Shown one piece after another: positions 21,293-32,068 of a stretch of DNA of 64,000 nt; the stretch's first letter is position 1, and each line of letters begins with the position of its first letter. Origin of the DNA: Periconia sp. R9002 (Eukaryota; Ascomycota; Dothideomycetes; Pleosporales; Periconiaceae); contig JAMAHW010000019.1 of assembly GCA_023627715.1 (NCBI GenBank), forward strand, positions 1 through 64,000, given 5' to 3'. Both the position numbers and the translations under genes were made by a program. A model generated the notes under the pieces. It ran no database searches. It saw nothing but the letters and a program-made list of their open reading frames with translations, and had not been told where the DNA came from.

Positions 21293-23223
21293 TCATTTTT
21301 CACGATGATTGCTCACAAAATTCATGATTTGGCCCTCAATCTCTTTCATGTCCTCACTCATGACAGCCCCAACATCCAATGTTTTGGAGCTCCCCTCTTC
21401 ACTTTTCTTGTTTTTCGCGTCTTGCACCTCCTTCCATTCCTTGAAACCGGCAACATGCAAATACCCCGCGACACCAGCCCCAACTAACATGCCCCCCAGA
21501 TGACTTGCATGGTCTACTGTAGATTTCGCGTTTCTTTTCAGTGCAGTAGCGATTTCAATCCCGACAACTAAAGCTAACAGTGATTTGGGGAAAAACGTGA
21601 CCTCGAGGTCTTTGACAAAAGGAACTTTAATCGTGTCTTGATCAGTCGTAAGGCAGAAGAGAACCGTAATACCCCATATGGCAGCGGAGGCACCGACCGA
21701 ATGCGCCGAGATTAGGCCACGGCCTAGATTAGCCCAGTATAGCGTGCACAGTGACCCTACAGCACCAGCGCAAACGTAGGTGCTCAAGAAGATGCCCCGT
21801 CCCACAATGTCGTGGCATAGGGGCCCGACGATCGCAAGCATCATCATATTACCGAGGAAGTGTTCCCACTGTATGTGCGAGAATATATTGAGAACAGCTT
21901 GTACAGCCCGCGGATAACCTGGCACGTGCGTAAAGTAACGCGTCATGATGGGCCAAAGCGGCATCACACGCCATGCTAAGAAGACGAAAAGATTAGTCAG
22001 ACCGATTCCGAGTACTGTGGCGGTGGATGAGGAAAGGAAGGGCCACAAGCGATATGAAGGGGACGGTTCGACATAGTAGTAGGCGAATCCAGAGGAAAGT
22101 ACACACACGAACAAAACTAACGTTGTCATGGGCACCAGGCGGGAAGTCTGCTTTTCAATCAGATTCATGATACCTGAAGAAAAGGTGAACAATGGGGACA
22201 TACCACAGTGGTTGCTGCCAGCATTTCCTCCTCACTCTTGAAGCCGGTGTAGGATTTCTTTTGGGCCAACTCCATTTCCTCTTTCCGGCGACTGATTTGC
22301 TCACGGCCGAAAATATCAACGTACGTTTCTTGGCCGGGTTTCATTAGTTGAGTACCACTGGGTGTGCGTACCCATTCACCAGTGGCAAGTCTGACTTCAT
22401 CCTCTTTCGCTCTGGCCTCCTTCTCTTCTGCCTCTTTCGTTATGGCGTCTAAGCGTAGCTTTCTCTGTTGCTTAATGTTGCGTTCAAACTGCGAGGGTCC
22501 AACATGCAGTAATCCAATACGGCCTCCATGCAGCTCCTCTTGTTCCTGCTCTAGCAATTCTCTCTCTTCATTTTCTTTTCGTTGCTTTTCCCTAAATGCC
22601 CTGGCAGGATCCTTGTATTTGGAATCATTCTCAGGGTCTGCCAGCCACAGATTATATGCAATTCGGTTTGCTTCCTTCTCCGCCCATTCCTCCGCAGCAC
22701 GAGCTTCATCCACGGGTATTTTGCGGCGCAGCCATTCCAGTGCCTTGGTTGCAGCTTGTCGGCCTACATGTTCGTATTGAACACCAAGGTTGTCCACACC
22801 ATAGTCGGCGAGAGATCCGGACGTCCGCCGATGATGCAAAATTCGTAGAACAGCATTTCCGTCTCTCGAAGACACACGACTACCAAAAATACGCCGTATG
22901 GTTTCCCCATCGACGGGTCCTGTTGGAAGCGAGCCTATCTGGACTGGGCGCTTCTGTAGGGGTGCTGGGTTCGCTGGTGAGGTTGAGTAGCCAGGGGAAG
23001 AGTTATGGACCTTGGCGGTAAGAGTTTGAGTGGTGGAAAAGGGTCGGCCATGTTGGTTTGAACTATCCAGTCGAAGAGCGGAGAGGACGGGAGACGGACG
23101 AGTCGCAGACAGAGACGAGTGCTGGGGGGTGCAGTATCGACGCGCAAAGGCGAGCGTCACTGAGTTCCATTGCAATGCGGGCCGCGCAACAGGTCGAAGC
23201 GCACAGGGAATGACATTAGCCAT
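21293..23223 (-). CDS. PCP1: mitochondrial rhomboid intramembrane protease
   Basis: Rhomboid serine protease of the mitochondrial inner membrane (Pcp1/PARL type), which in fungi processes proteins such as Mgm1. The N-terminus is a presequence (MANVIPCALRPVARPALQW). A long charged, helical region unique to the fungal proteins follows, then at least six membrane segments. Catalytic motifs: NIFSHIQWEHFLGNMMML, the nucleophile in SVGASAAIWG (Ser about 494) and the histidine in VDHASHLGGMLVGAG (His about 556). Two frames must be joined. A 30-bp removal at the first CAG would enter a stop, so I place a 56-bp intron at 22203-22148 (GTATGT, branch CTGAT, CAG), giving 624 residues. The gene starts 236 bp from the divergent Tma17-like gene. 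Confidence 0.88.
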
Positions 23224-23459
23224 TGTAGCTGTTCACCGCGAAGTTGAGCAGTGCATACCTACTGACTGTAGTGCGACCTGACGAAACTCCCGAAGAAACA
23301 ACCACTTAGTCAATTATTCAGGTACCTAGTCAGACTAGTCACTAGTGGACGGTCAAGGTAAAAGTTCGGGCTCGGCTCACGGCGTCGGCTCCGACTGAAA
23401 CATCATGGCACCCAGCTACGACATATCCTTCCACCTACATTTGCAGTTGAGCCCAGACG

Positions 23460-23864
23460 ATGTCGTCTTCCTCGCATCCTATCTCACCCGCCCGCTTCGC
23501 CGCTGCCCTGGAATCCCTGTCCGTCTCCTCGCTCTACCTCAAAGTTGCCGAGCTACAGAACTCCATTGACCACCTACACACTAGCAATGCTGAGCTTGAG
23601 GAGTTTGTGCGCCGGGACAATGACAAAGACTGTTACGAGGCCCTGGTTGAGAACAGAGACGTCATCAAGAGCATGGAAGAGAGGATCGACCTGGTTAAGA
23701 AAGAAGTCACTGAGATTAGAGGACTTCCATGGCAGCCAGAGCATGGCCGAACGGTCGTCGAGGCTGGTGAACAAACGGGAGATAGAGAACCATCAGGCCG
23801 AATGACGCAGCAGCGTGAAGAAGATGATAACAGGCCTGAAGGCGGTGACGGTGTGTTTCTCTAA
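23460..23864 (+). CDS. TMA17: Tma17/Adc17-like proteasome assembly chaperone
   Basis: 134 residues, no intron. Residues 8-75 have the pattern of fungal Tma17 proteins: a helix ISPARFAAALESLSVSSLYL, then KVAELQNSIDHLHTSNAEL, then a second helix around VIKSMEERIDLVKKEVTEI. Together they would form a helical hairpin. In yeast, Tma17 (Adc17) binds the Rpt6-Rpt3 ATPase pair and helps assemble the 19S proteasome base under stress. The last 50 residues are acidic and look disordered. The match rests on pattern recognition of a short helical family, so another small coiled-coil protein is possible. Confidence 0.65.
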   Translation: MSSSSHPISPARFAAALESLSVSSLYLKVAELQNSIDHLHTSNAELEEFVRRDNDKDCYEALVENRDVIKSMEERIDLVKKEVTEIRGLPWQPEHGRTVVEAGEQTGDREPSGRMTQQREEDDNRPEGGDGVFL

Positions 23865-24369
23865 ACCAAAACCACAGTATTTCACATCCACATCAATATC
23901 GACGGAGTGAAGAATTAATCTCAATACCATCAAGCACGAACTTCCCCCATGGTACAAGGCATAGTCATAGACCAACAAACCTTGCTATTTGGCTAAATGA
24001 GCGAGAATACTATGCGCATGCTGGTCCAGATCCAGGCGATCAGCTCAGATCTATACATCTGACGCAAATAAGCATTTCATGTTTCTACGGCACTTGAACA
24101 TATATCCGCACAGTGCGCCAGGCGGGATCAGACGCGTAGCTAAACGCTGTTCAAGTGCACTCAATTCGTCGTTTAGAAGGTGTATTTGAAACAATATACA
24201 AAGAATAAGATGCTTTCAATAGCACCATGCAGTGCATACCCACCCATCAAACACCAATCTCGTCCCAGAAGTCGTAGTGTTATAGCCTTAATGGCATGAC
24301 CCTCTTAATTTACCCTACTTTCCTTGTATTACCGTTGATAATACGCCGCGAAGTGTGCTAATCACTGTT
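23865..24369. other. convergent intergenic region
   Basis: 3' flanks of the Tma17-like gene and VRP1. No gene, RNA or repeat that I can support. Confidence 0.5.
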
Positions 24370-25918
24370 TTACTCAAAAGCGCTTAAATCTAGGGGCACG
24401 CTGCTCCCCCTTCCTGCCCGATATTTTTTGGGTCCCGCTGTAAATTCTCTCGGTTTGGGAAACTGTGCTTCGTCTACAAACCGCCATCTGAGATCATGGA
24501 TTGGGACAATCTTCACCCTGGAGCTAGCACCTGCGCCCGCGCTGGTAGTCCCACCTGTTCCTCCGGAACTACCATTTGATAGAGTATAAGAACTAGGGTC
24601 TAGCATAGAGCGCACCGGAGGCTGCGTGGTAGGTCTGCTGGGCGGCGAACTTGGGGGCAAGGGAGGAGCAGGTGCGCTAGGGGCGGAGGGCAGAGGAGAG
24701 CCAGGAGGTGGCGGCGGTGGCGCTGCAGGCGATGGGCGCCCAAATACGTTGCGTGCGGCTTGTTCAGCAATGGATGCTTGGCCATTCGTGGCAGCTTTAG
24801 GTGCTGGAGGAGCAGGCGCTGAGGGAGCTCTTGGGGGAGCATTTGTGTATCTGTAGGGATCGTATTCGTCTTCATCGTCGTCGCCGTCCTCGGAAGATTG
24901 TAGATTCGGCGGAGGAGGTGGAGGCGGTATTGAGCGAGAAGGTGCCCGAGGAGCGGATGGTGGAGGAGGAGGAGGTGCGGATGGTACAGATACTGGAGGC
25001 GGAGGCGGAGGCGGGGCTGAAGGGGTATGTGAGGGGGGTGGAGGAGGCGCAGATCCAGGCACGGGAGGTGCTCGAGCAGGCGATGCAGGTGGAGGAGGCG
25101 CAATGCCAGACGGTTTGCGCGACGATGGGGGAGGTATGGGTGGTTTCTTGCCGGGGAGTGGAGGTTTCGGTTTTGATCCTATATCGGACATGGAATGAGT
25201 AGATGTGATAGAGGCAGGGCGAAGATTGTTCCTCAGTGCAGCTACTGATGGATTCGGTGGAGGTCTCGTGGTAGGCAAAGGCGGCGGAGCGCCTGGAGGT
25301 TTCGGTGCTGCCGCTCGCGGTGGTGTGAGCGCTGATCCTCGTGAGGATTCAGGATCTGAGAGATATGGCGAGCTACTTTCCGCGCCTGTCTTGACACCAC
25401 CGGCCTTCCTTAATTTGGGAATTCCACCTGCAAACAACCCGCCCAGCTGAGGAGCAGCATTGGCCACACCTCCGCCATCACCTCCTGTATCGCTGTTACT
25501 CCTCGCTCTGTTTCCAGGAACAGGTGGCGCAAGCCCTGAGGGCGGTGGGGGAGCTCGATTCATGCCTGGGACAGGAGGCGCGCCCCCGATGGGAGGTGCA
25601 CTCGAGTTTTCAGAAACTTTGCCAACTTGCGGGGCAGACCGGTCGTTGATTACCGTAGTCTTCTTGAGCTTCATGCCTTTGCTGATGTCGGTCAGAAGGG
25701 CTCCCTATGAGGTGAGCTCAGTTAGCTCAAACTGTCGCTCTTCTCTACACAATGCTGCAAAAAGAATGTAATTTCTGCCGCAGTCTCATACATACCCGTC
25801 CTGCACCGCTGGGCGGCTTTCCCCCTGGCGCTCGTGCTGGCATGGGTGGTGGCGGAGGGCCTCCAGCACCTCGACCCGGCATGGGCGGAGGAGGTGGAGG
25901 TGGTGGTGGTGCGGGCAT
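24370..25918 (-). CDS. VRP1: verprolin / WIP homologue (actin-binding, proline-rich)
   Basis: Verprolin links WASP and type I myosins to Arp2/3-driven actin patches in endocytosis. Exon 1 (25918-25796) codes for MPAPPPPPPPPPMPGRGAGG and exon 2 (25704-24370) for the rest, 485 residues. The 91-bp intron splits the WH2 domain exactly before GALLTDISKGMKLKKT, which binds monomeric actin. The middle 350 residues are runs of polyproline with APPVPG and PPPPPP repeats that would bind SH3 domains and profilin. The C-terminus, RWRFVDEAQFPKPREF, fits the segment of WIP proteins that binds the WASP WH1 domain. It is divergent from the next gene, with 293 bp between starts. Confidence 0.92.
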
Positions 25919-26211
25919 GGTGTTTTGTTAGGTGGGAACGGTTGTCTCTCGGGCGGCTATAACGCCTAAAAGTAGTCGCGTGTTGTCCTGCTGCCTACGG
26001 CTTGCGGCGTGTTGCCTGTGGCGGGGAACTGAAGGTTGTTGTGGGATGGCGTAAGGTGCTTCTTGAGGTTCGGAGAGCCGCCAAGGCCAACTACCTACCC
26101 TAGTAAAGTATGAGCCACCATGCTTCGTCACAGAATGGGGTTGCGTCCTACACCTCCAGTAGCCCCGTGGCTCCCTCACTCACCCACCATACGCGTTATA
26201 CTTCACACAGG

Positions 26212-27519
26212 ATGAAAGCTGCAGCCTTGCCGCTTCGAAACAAGCCGCAATCTGTTTGCCAGTTGTGCGACTACGCTCTCCAGACTTTGGCTCAACGCCG
26301 GTACTATGTCACTGCATCAGCACTCGTAGCTCCCGCTATACGCCGTCCTGTGCCAACGCGCCATGCGTTAGTATCGAGCATACCCGCACGTGCCCTTGCG
26401 GAAACCAAGCGGGTACGAGGCTTCGATTCAGACTTCGACGCAAATATCAAGGGTACTGAGCAACAATGGGACAGGATAATCGCACTGAAGTCAGATCTTG
26501 CCAAGGTGGAGAAACACATCCAGTGGGTCAAGTCATCGCCCAAGGTCGAATCAGAAGCCACCGTTGTCGAAGCTCTGGGAGGACTGCATGATGTCGCTCG
26601 ACAAGCGATTGCCATCCGGACACGACAACCCTTACCCATGAAGATGAATATTAGACAAAGTTCCGCCAGCGCTATATTGTCTATGGGTCGCGAAGATGGA
26701 GGCACCGCCAGCATCCAAAAACCGAAGCCAACACATACGCCCTTGCCTGAACTCCCCTCACCATCATATCTCTCTGGTTTGGCTCTCAGCCTCATCAGAC
26801 ATCCCAAAGTCTTCCTTTCGCCCACTATATTAGCCCTATATATTTCCTTCCAACGACTAGTGGCCTGTCCTCGTGCAATACCCGAGGCTCTTCACCTGTA
26901 TGCACACAAACCTGTACCTGAACTAGGGTCCTCACCCCCAAAGTACTCCAAACCATCACCAAATGCTCCCAAACAAGCTATCCCACCGAAATTAGCGGAA
27001 GAAGCACTCACCGCAGCGATTGACGCAAAGGACATGCCTTTGGCACTGGACGTAGTTGAAATGTCATATTGTGCTCCTGCTTGGAGGCGACACAGAATGT
27101 TGACAAAATTGGGTGTGCCGGGGTTGTTGGCAGCCATTACACCCCTGGGCCTATACCTGATCGCGCAGGAACTATCTCAATACAGCGGATATATCGATCC
27201 GGAGATGTTCAAACTATATTCGTTCATGGGCATGTCTACATATGCCTTGTGCACTGGGACGTTAGGCTTCGTTGCTCTGACTACCTATAATGACAACCAC
27301 AACAGAGTCGTCTGGAGGCCGGGTATGCCCCTACTGGACCGCTATCTGAGGGAAGATGAACGAGCCGCCATGGACCGGATAGCATGCGCCTGGGGATTCA
27401 AAGAGGAATGGAGGCGAGGTGATGAAGAGGGTGAGGAATGGGAAGGTTTAAGACAATTGATTCTATTAAGGGGCATGATCTTAGACAAGCCAGATCTTAT
27501 GCCCGGTATGAACGCATAG
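26212..27519 (+). CDS. fungal mitochondrial membrane protein, function unknown
   Basis: 435 residues from ATG 26212. An earlier in-frame ATG at 26110 would add 34 residues, but the product from 26212 opens with a better presequence: MKAAALPLRNKPQ, and LAQRRYYVTASALVAPAIRR looks like a matrix cleavage region. Residues 95-150 are helical and charged. Two or three membrane segments are visible: LSPTILALYISFQRLV, LGVPGLLAAITPLGLYLIAQ and MGMSTYALCTGTLGFVALTT. The last 80 residues are soluble, acidic and end in LMPGMNA. I recognise the layout as a fungus-wide conserved protein but no characterised family. Confidence 0.75.
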   Translation: MKAAALPLRNKPQSVCQLCDYALQTLAQRRYYVTASALVAPAIRRPVPTRHALVSSIPARALAETKRVRGFDSDFDANIKGTEQQWDRIIALKSDLAKVEKHIQWVKSSPKVESEATVVEALGGLHDVARQAIAIRTRQPLPMKMNIRQSSASAILSMGREDGGTASIQKPKPTHTPLPELPSPSYLSGLALSLIRHPKVFLSPTILALYISFQRLVACPRAIPEALHLYAHKPVPELGSSPPKYSKPSPNAPKQAIPPKLAEEALTAAIDAKDMPLALDVVEMSYCAPAWRRHRMLTKLGVPGLLAAITPLGLYLIAQELSQYSGYIDPEMFKLYSFMGMSTYALCTGTLGFVALTTYNDNHNRVVWRPGMPLLDRYLREDERAAMDRIACAWGFKEEWRRGDEEGEEWEGLRQLILLRGMILDKPDLMPGMNA

Positions 27520-28221
27520 ACTGGAATTTGATACGCGATACTTGCTGGCATGTAACTATATTTTTGGAGTGTTTCATCGAGAGTTATATTCTTGTGGTTG
27601 TATAAAATTGTTGTGCTGTAGAAAAGACAAGTTGGAGCCTATGCACACTTGCGTTACGGTGTTAATACCGCGAGTAATTTAATACTGTGCAACCTACATG
27701 TGTCATTGATATGCCTGGAATACAGAAGTATTTTTTAGCGACTTGTTTTTCTGGTACTCTTTGCGTTTCCCGATGTACCAACTCGGGAGAACTAAATTTG
27801 ATCAAGCCCCAGGTAGGGGTAGATGCGCGGGTATTGATATATGCCTTGCACACAAAATGCATATAGTGTACGAAGTATATACATGTACCCTCTCTAGTAT
27901 TGATCTTCGATGAAGATCGTGTTACCCAGCAAGATTATACGCAAAAATAGACCAAAGATAACATAAATCACGCTGCTCTTTTTTTTTAAATCACTCTGAA
28001 CCAAAAATGGTGTATGAAAGAAAAGCTTAAAGCTCTGTATACGAGGAGGGCCATCTCGACACATGTGTGGTAGACATGCCGCACGCTAGTCCATATTGAG
28101 TAAGACGCCGGGGTGTAGGCGGGCCGCCGCAAAAAGTTGAGGAAATTTCGAGGAAGCGTGCGATCTGGTCCAACACACCGTGAATAGCCACCTATCGAGA
28201 GGTAACATTGCTACTAATGAG
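27520..28221. other. intergenic, 3' of the mitochondrial protein gene and PUF6 promoter
   Basis: 702 bp without a gene. A short inverted repeat GATCTTC-GAT-GAAGATC lies at 27902-27918 and a poly-T run near 27980. Nothing else stands out. Confidence 0.5.
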
Positions 28222-30448
28222 ATGGCGGGAATAAAGCGAAAATCCGCCGTACCGGTTCAAACCGACTCCAAAATTAAAAGCAAAAAGCCCAAAGTCGACA
28301 AACCGAAGGGAAAGCGCTTCGCGGATACCGATGCGGATGGACTCCAGACGACGAAGACGTCCAAGAAAGTAAAGGCGAACGATACATCAGATCATTCGGA
28401 GAATTTCAACTCTAGCGATGAAGAGACGGGTTTCTCGAGCGACATTGAAGGCGGGTTTAGATCAAAGAGCAGTAACAAGACGGGGCAGAAGACTATAAAG
28501 CAGACCTCCAGCAATCACACGGAGACTGGCAAGAGGACATCAGGGTTAGAGGGAACGAATGGTGAGTTCGCAGTTAAGAGGACTGAGCCTGGAGTCGTGG
28601 CTAACATTTTACTCTTAATAGCCACCACTTCTCGGGAAGCCCACGCTAAACAAAAGGCTCTGGCAAAAGAGCGCAAAGCCGCGAAACCAAACGCCGAAGA
28701 TATTGAACAACTTAAGCATTTGTGGGAGAAGCTACGCATCAAGAGCAATGTAGACAAGGAAGAAAAGAAAAAGCTAATCGATCAAACAATGGATATTGTG
28801 ACGGGCAGAATTAAAGAGTTTGTATTCAAACATGACTCGGTCCGTGTCATTCAATCCGTGTTGAAATACACAACATCCATGGAGCAGCGAAAGATCATTG
28901 CTCGCGAACTGAAAGGAGAATTCAAGGGTTTGGCAGAAGGCAAATACGCGAAATTTCTGGTCGCAAAGTTGCTGGAAAAAGGGTGAGTTGTTCATACTCA
29001 TTACTGGTGTCACTTGGCTAACAAATCGTAGTGATGCTGAAATACGAGGCATGATAATCTCAGAGTTCTATGGGAATGTCCGCCGCCTGATAGGGCATCC
29101 GGAGGCTGCATGGATCCTAGACGATACATACCGACAAGTTGCTACCCCCGAGCAAAAGTCTCGCCTTCTTCGCGAATGGTACGGTCCTGAATTTTCGATC
29201 AAGGGTCTCGGCGAGAAAATACCTGAAACGGCAGACCTGAAAACCATTCTAGAACAGTTCCCCGAGAAGAGAAAGCCCATCATGGACTATCTGGAAATAC
29301 AAATCAACCAACTTATCCAGAAGAGACAGAGTGGCTTCACGATGCTACATGATGCCATGCTCCAGTATTTCCTTACCTGTAAGCCAGGCACTTCCGATGC
29401 AAATGCGTTTCTGGAGCATTTGAAGCCCGACACAACCTTGAAGGATGGGGAGGAGGCAGATAACGTCGACTTGTTGAAAAACCTAGCGTTTACGAAGCCT
29501 GGCTCTCGCCTGGTATCGCTCGCTTTGGCCTATGGAACTGCTAAGGATCGCAAGCTCTTGTTACGGCCATACAAGGATACAATAGAGATGATGGCATTCG
29601 ATGCCAATGCCCACCATGTCCTACTGGCTTCATTAGCCGTCATTGATGACACCAAACTCTCATCAAAATCCATCTTTGGCGAGCTTCTCCCTTCAAACGA
29701 TACTCTAGCCGAGAAGGTATTGAACATTACCAACGATGTTCGCGCCCGTACTGTCCTTTTATACCCTTTCGCTGCAGATTCAAAATGGCTCTTGGACGAT
29801 GAGGCACGTGAGCGACTTGCAGAGTTGTACGCCATCCGTAATATTACATCCAAGAAGGACCCCAATATCCGCTTGCAAGAGATTGCCGTATCTATCCAGC
29901 CCCCTCTACTTTCTGCAGTCACTCAGCGTATGGAAGATTTCGCTTCATTTAGCTTCGGGTTGCAATTCATAACCGAAATACTTCTCGGTGCACCAGACGT
30001 AGGTGTGGCGGCTCGAAAGCAAGCGTTGCAGGAAGTAGCCAGCCATGCGCAGCAGATTCTTGAGGCGGGTGATGGTTCAAGTGGTCACGGAAAGAACATG
30101 CTCAAGACATTAGTACAAGGCGGGAAGTATGACCCAAAGGCAAAGAAAGTGATTGCCGTTGATCCACCCCTGGGTTTTGCGGATTTGTTCTGGGAGCAGA
30201 TCGAGAAAGACGTTCTTGCTTGGGCGACAGGACAAGGCTCGTGGGTCATTGTCAGTCTGGTCGAGAATAACGACTTCTCCAAAAAAGAGGAGGTTTTGAC
30301 GGCTCTGAAAAAGTCTCGAGAACATTTAGAAAAAGCGGCTTCTGGCTTAGCTACTAACAGTTATGGGAAAGGGAAAACAAGCAAGAGTGCCAAAGGACAA
30401 GGCAAAGGCGGAAATGCGGGTGCCAGGATCCTGCTTGAAAAATTGTAG
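28222..30448 (+). CDS. PUF6: pumilio-family nucleolar RNA-binding protein Puf6 (PUM3 type, CPL domain)
   Basis: Puf6/PUM3 binds RNA non-specifically in the nucleolus and works in 60S ribosome assembly; in yeast it also represses ASH1 mRNA. Three exons: 28222-28561, 28622-28982 and 29032-30448, 705 residues. Both introns have GTGAGT donors and CTAAC branch points, and the joins restore LEGTNATTSREAHAKQKAL and LLEKGDAEIRG. The N-terminal 110 residues are Lys/Ser-rich with nuclear-signal-like clusters (KRKSAVPV, KSKKPK). Divergent PUF repeats follow (for example HDSVRVIQSVLKYTT and YAKFLVAKLLEKG), then the CPL domain. The basic C-terminus is glycine and lysine rich. Confidence 0.92.
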
Positions 30449-30710
30449 ATGCTATATGGCATGCCGAATCTATGGATTGTAGTGGAGGTGAGCCAAAAGA
30501 AAAAAGTAGAAACAGGTGCGCGGGTGTTCATTGTAGTCAGATCGAAGGCAGTTTCATGACAAGCCGTGTAAAAACAATAGAACGAGAGGATACTGCATGA
30601 GCCGAATCTTGGATTCGGGGTATCTGATAAATCCCAGTATCGCCGGCTAGCTAAATATTCGTTGCCTTGGATGTGATTCCAACATGGCAACAAGTGATAA
30701 TTTGGTTGGC

Positions 30711-31397
30711 TCAGTCGACTCTCCTCCTAACGCTACGGCTGGTATCTTCTGTACCTAAGCCCGTCACGACCTCGGAAACCAGGGCCCTCAATTGGCTTTG
30801 CACCTCTTCCGTCTGAAAATCCTCTCGCGTAGCCAGCTCTTCTATCCGGCGTCTAAATTCAGGGTCTTGCACATGTCCTACGGCATCTTCGGTCATGGTG
30901 CCCAGCTCGACCTTGACACCCTCGGGCAATGGAGGTGGTGGATGAGCATATTCACTTTCGACCTCGCCTGCGCTAACTGCCTGCTCGCCCGTCCGAAGGC
31001 TTCTCAAATACTGATATACGTGGTGGGCTTCGCCTTCCTCTTCTAGGAACTTCTCTTCTGCCGTCTTCCCTTCTGCATTCCTAACGTTGATGTCGGCACC
31101 GAGCTCTTCCACCAGGCATTTGGCTACTTGTGGGGTTTCGGCGACAAAGAGAGGGGTTTCGCCGTCTTCGTCGAGCAGATTCACGCCCACTTGATGTTTC
31201 TGGATCAGATGGCGGAGCAGGTCAAGCTGACCGTACGACACGGAGGCATGGACCAGAGAGTAGCCGTGCGCATCGGCGGCCGAGGCCAAGTGCGGATGCT
31301 GAGAGAGCGACGCGAGGATGGAGTCGGGGCGCGTGTCAATCAGATTCAGGAGCAGATCGATGGTAGGCGCGGGGAGGGTTTGCTGCGATGAAGCCAT
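30711..31397 (-). CDS. small ankyrin-repeat protein
   Basis: 228 residues from ATG 31397; the reading frame is open a little further but has no earlier ATG. Residues 10-110 hold about three ankyrin repeats: DAHGYSLVHASVSYGQLDLL, DEDGETPLFVAETPQVAKCL and NAEGKTAEEKFLEEEG. The C-terminal 100 residues are acidic with helical stretches (RRRIEELATRE) and a basic last segment, RSVRRRVD. This matches the layout of a conserved fungal ankyrin protein resembling S. pombe SPAC105.02c. It could bind one partner as a small chaperone, as yeast Yar1 does for Rps3, but that is only an analogy. Confidence 0.82.
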   Translation of the reverse strand: MASSQQTLPAPTIDLLLNLIDTRPDSILASLSQHPHLASAADAHGYSLVHASVSYGQLDLLRHLIQKHQVGVNLLDEDGETPLFVAETPQVAKCLVEELGADINVRNAEGKTAEEKFLEEEGEAHHVYQYLRSLRTGEQAVSAGEVESEYAHPPPPLPEGVKVELGTMTEDAVGHVQDPEFRRRIEELATREDFQTEEVQSQLRALVSEVVTGLGTEDTSRSVRRRVD

Positions 31398-32068
31398 CCT
31401 TGTTCGCTGCAAGTGTTGTTGGCAAAGAAGAGGTGTGTATTTTTTTTTTTAATTTTTTTTGCTTCTTTTTCTCTTTTCGGGACGGCGCCTCCCCCCAGCC
31501 ACACTCGCTCGGATCGGAGCCAAGTGGTCGGAACACTGCAAAGGGTAGGTCAAGCCGGGCGGGTAATTGTTGTGGTAAGGTTGGTTGCTCAGCCTCAGCC
31601 TCGTACGCATCCTTCGCCATCATGGCGCTGTTCTTATTAGTCAAGTTGGTTATTCCCTATTATTGCTGTCGCGTGCCCCCATGTCATGTCCTGCAGTCTC
31701 TCTCCCCGTCCATGTCTCCCATCCTCCAATTGATCCCTCCTGTCCTGGTAGATCCATCGTCCACCTGCACATACTTACATATGTACTCGTAGGTATCCTT
31801 TGCCACTCTGACCGTCCCACGCTCTCTATCCTCTTCTTTGTCTTGCTTGCCCATCCAAGCTCGCCCAATGTGCCGTGTGCACTAGTGAACAACCACTCGT
31901 GCCCTCCGCTGATCCCCGACTGAGTTCCGCAGCCTCCTACGTCTTACCTCCGCTCCATTCACATATATCTTAATACCTTAGTCTTCTGTTTCACTTTCAC
32001 TCAAAGTTTCGTGACTTCCTCGCCCTCGCTCTTGCCCTCGATTGCATGCGCCTAATTTCCCTCACACC
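31398..32068. other. divergent intergenic region between ankyrin gene and PAP2 gene
   Basis: 671 bp of promoter and leader sequence. A T-rich run lies at about 31438-31460 and pyrimidine-rich DNA precedes the PAP2 start. Open frames at 31388-31923 are low complexity and unsupported. Confidence 0.5.

Noticed and set aside
22174..22203. A 30-bp intron in the rhomboid gene (GTATGT to the first CAG)
   Set aside because: Too short for a fungal intron, and the join reads straight into TGA; the 56-bp alternative with a CTGAT branch point keeps the frame.
22364..23021. Plus-strand frames of 88-141 residues opposite the rhomboid gene
   Set aside because: Antisense shadows of the charged helical region; no motif and no start context.
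24600..25202. Long frames on both strands inside VRP1 (Leu/His-rich and Gly-rich)
   Set aside because: They are shadows of the CCN repeats that encode polyproline in verprolin; the WH2 domain and intron support only the minus-strand main frame.
31388..31923. Several plus-strand frames between the ankyrin and PAP2 genes
   Set aside because: They lie in pyrimidine-rich promoter/leader DNA and consist of Ser/Pro/Leu low complexity.
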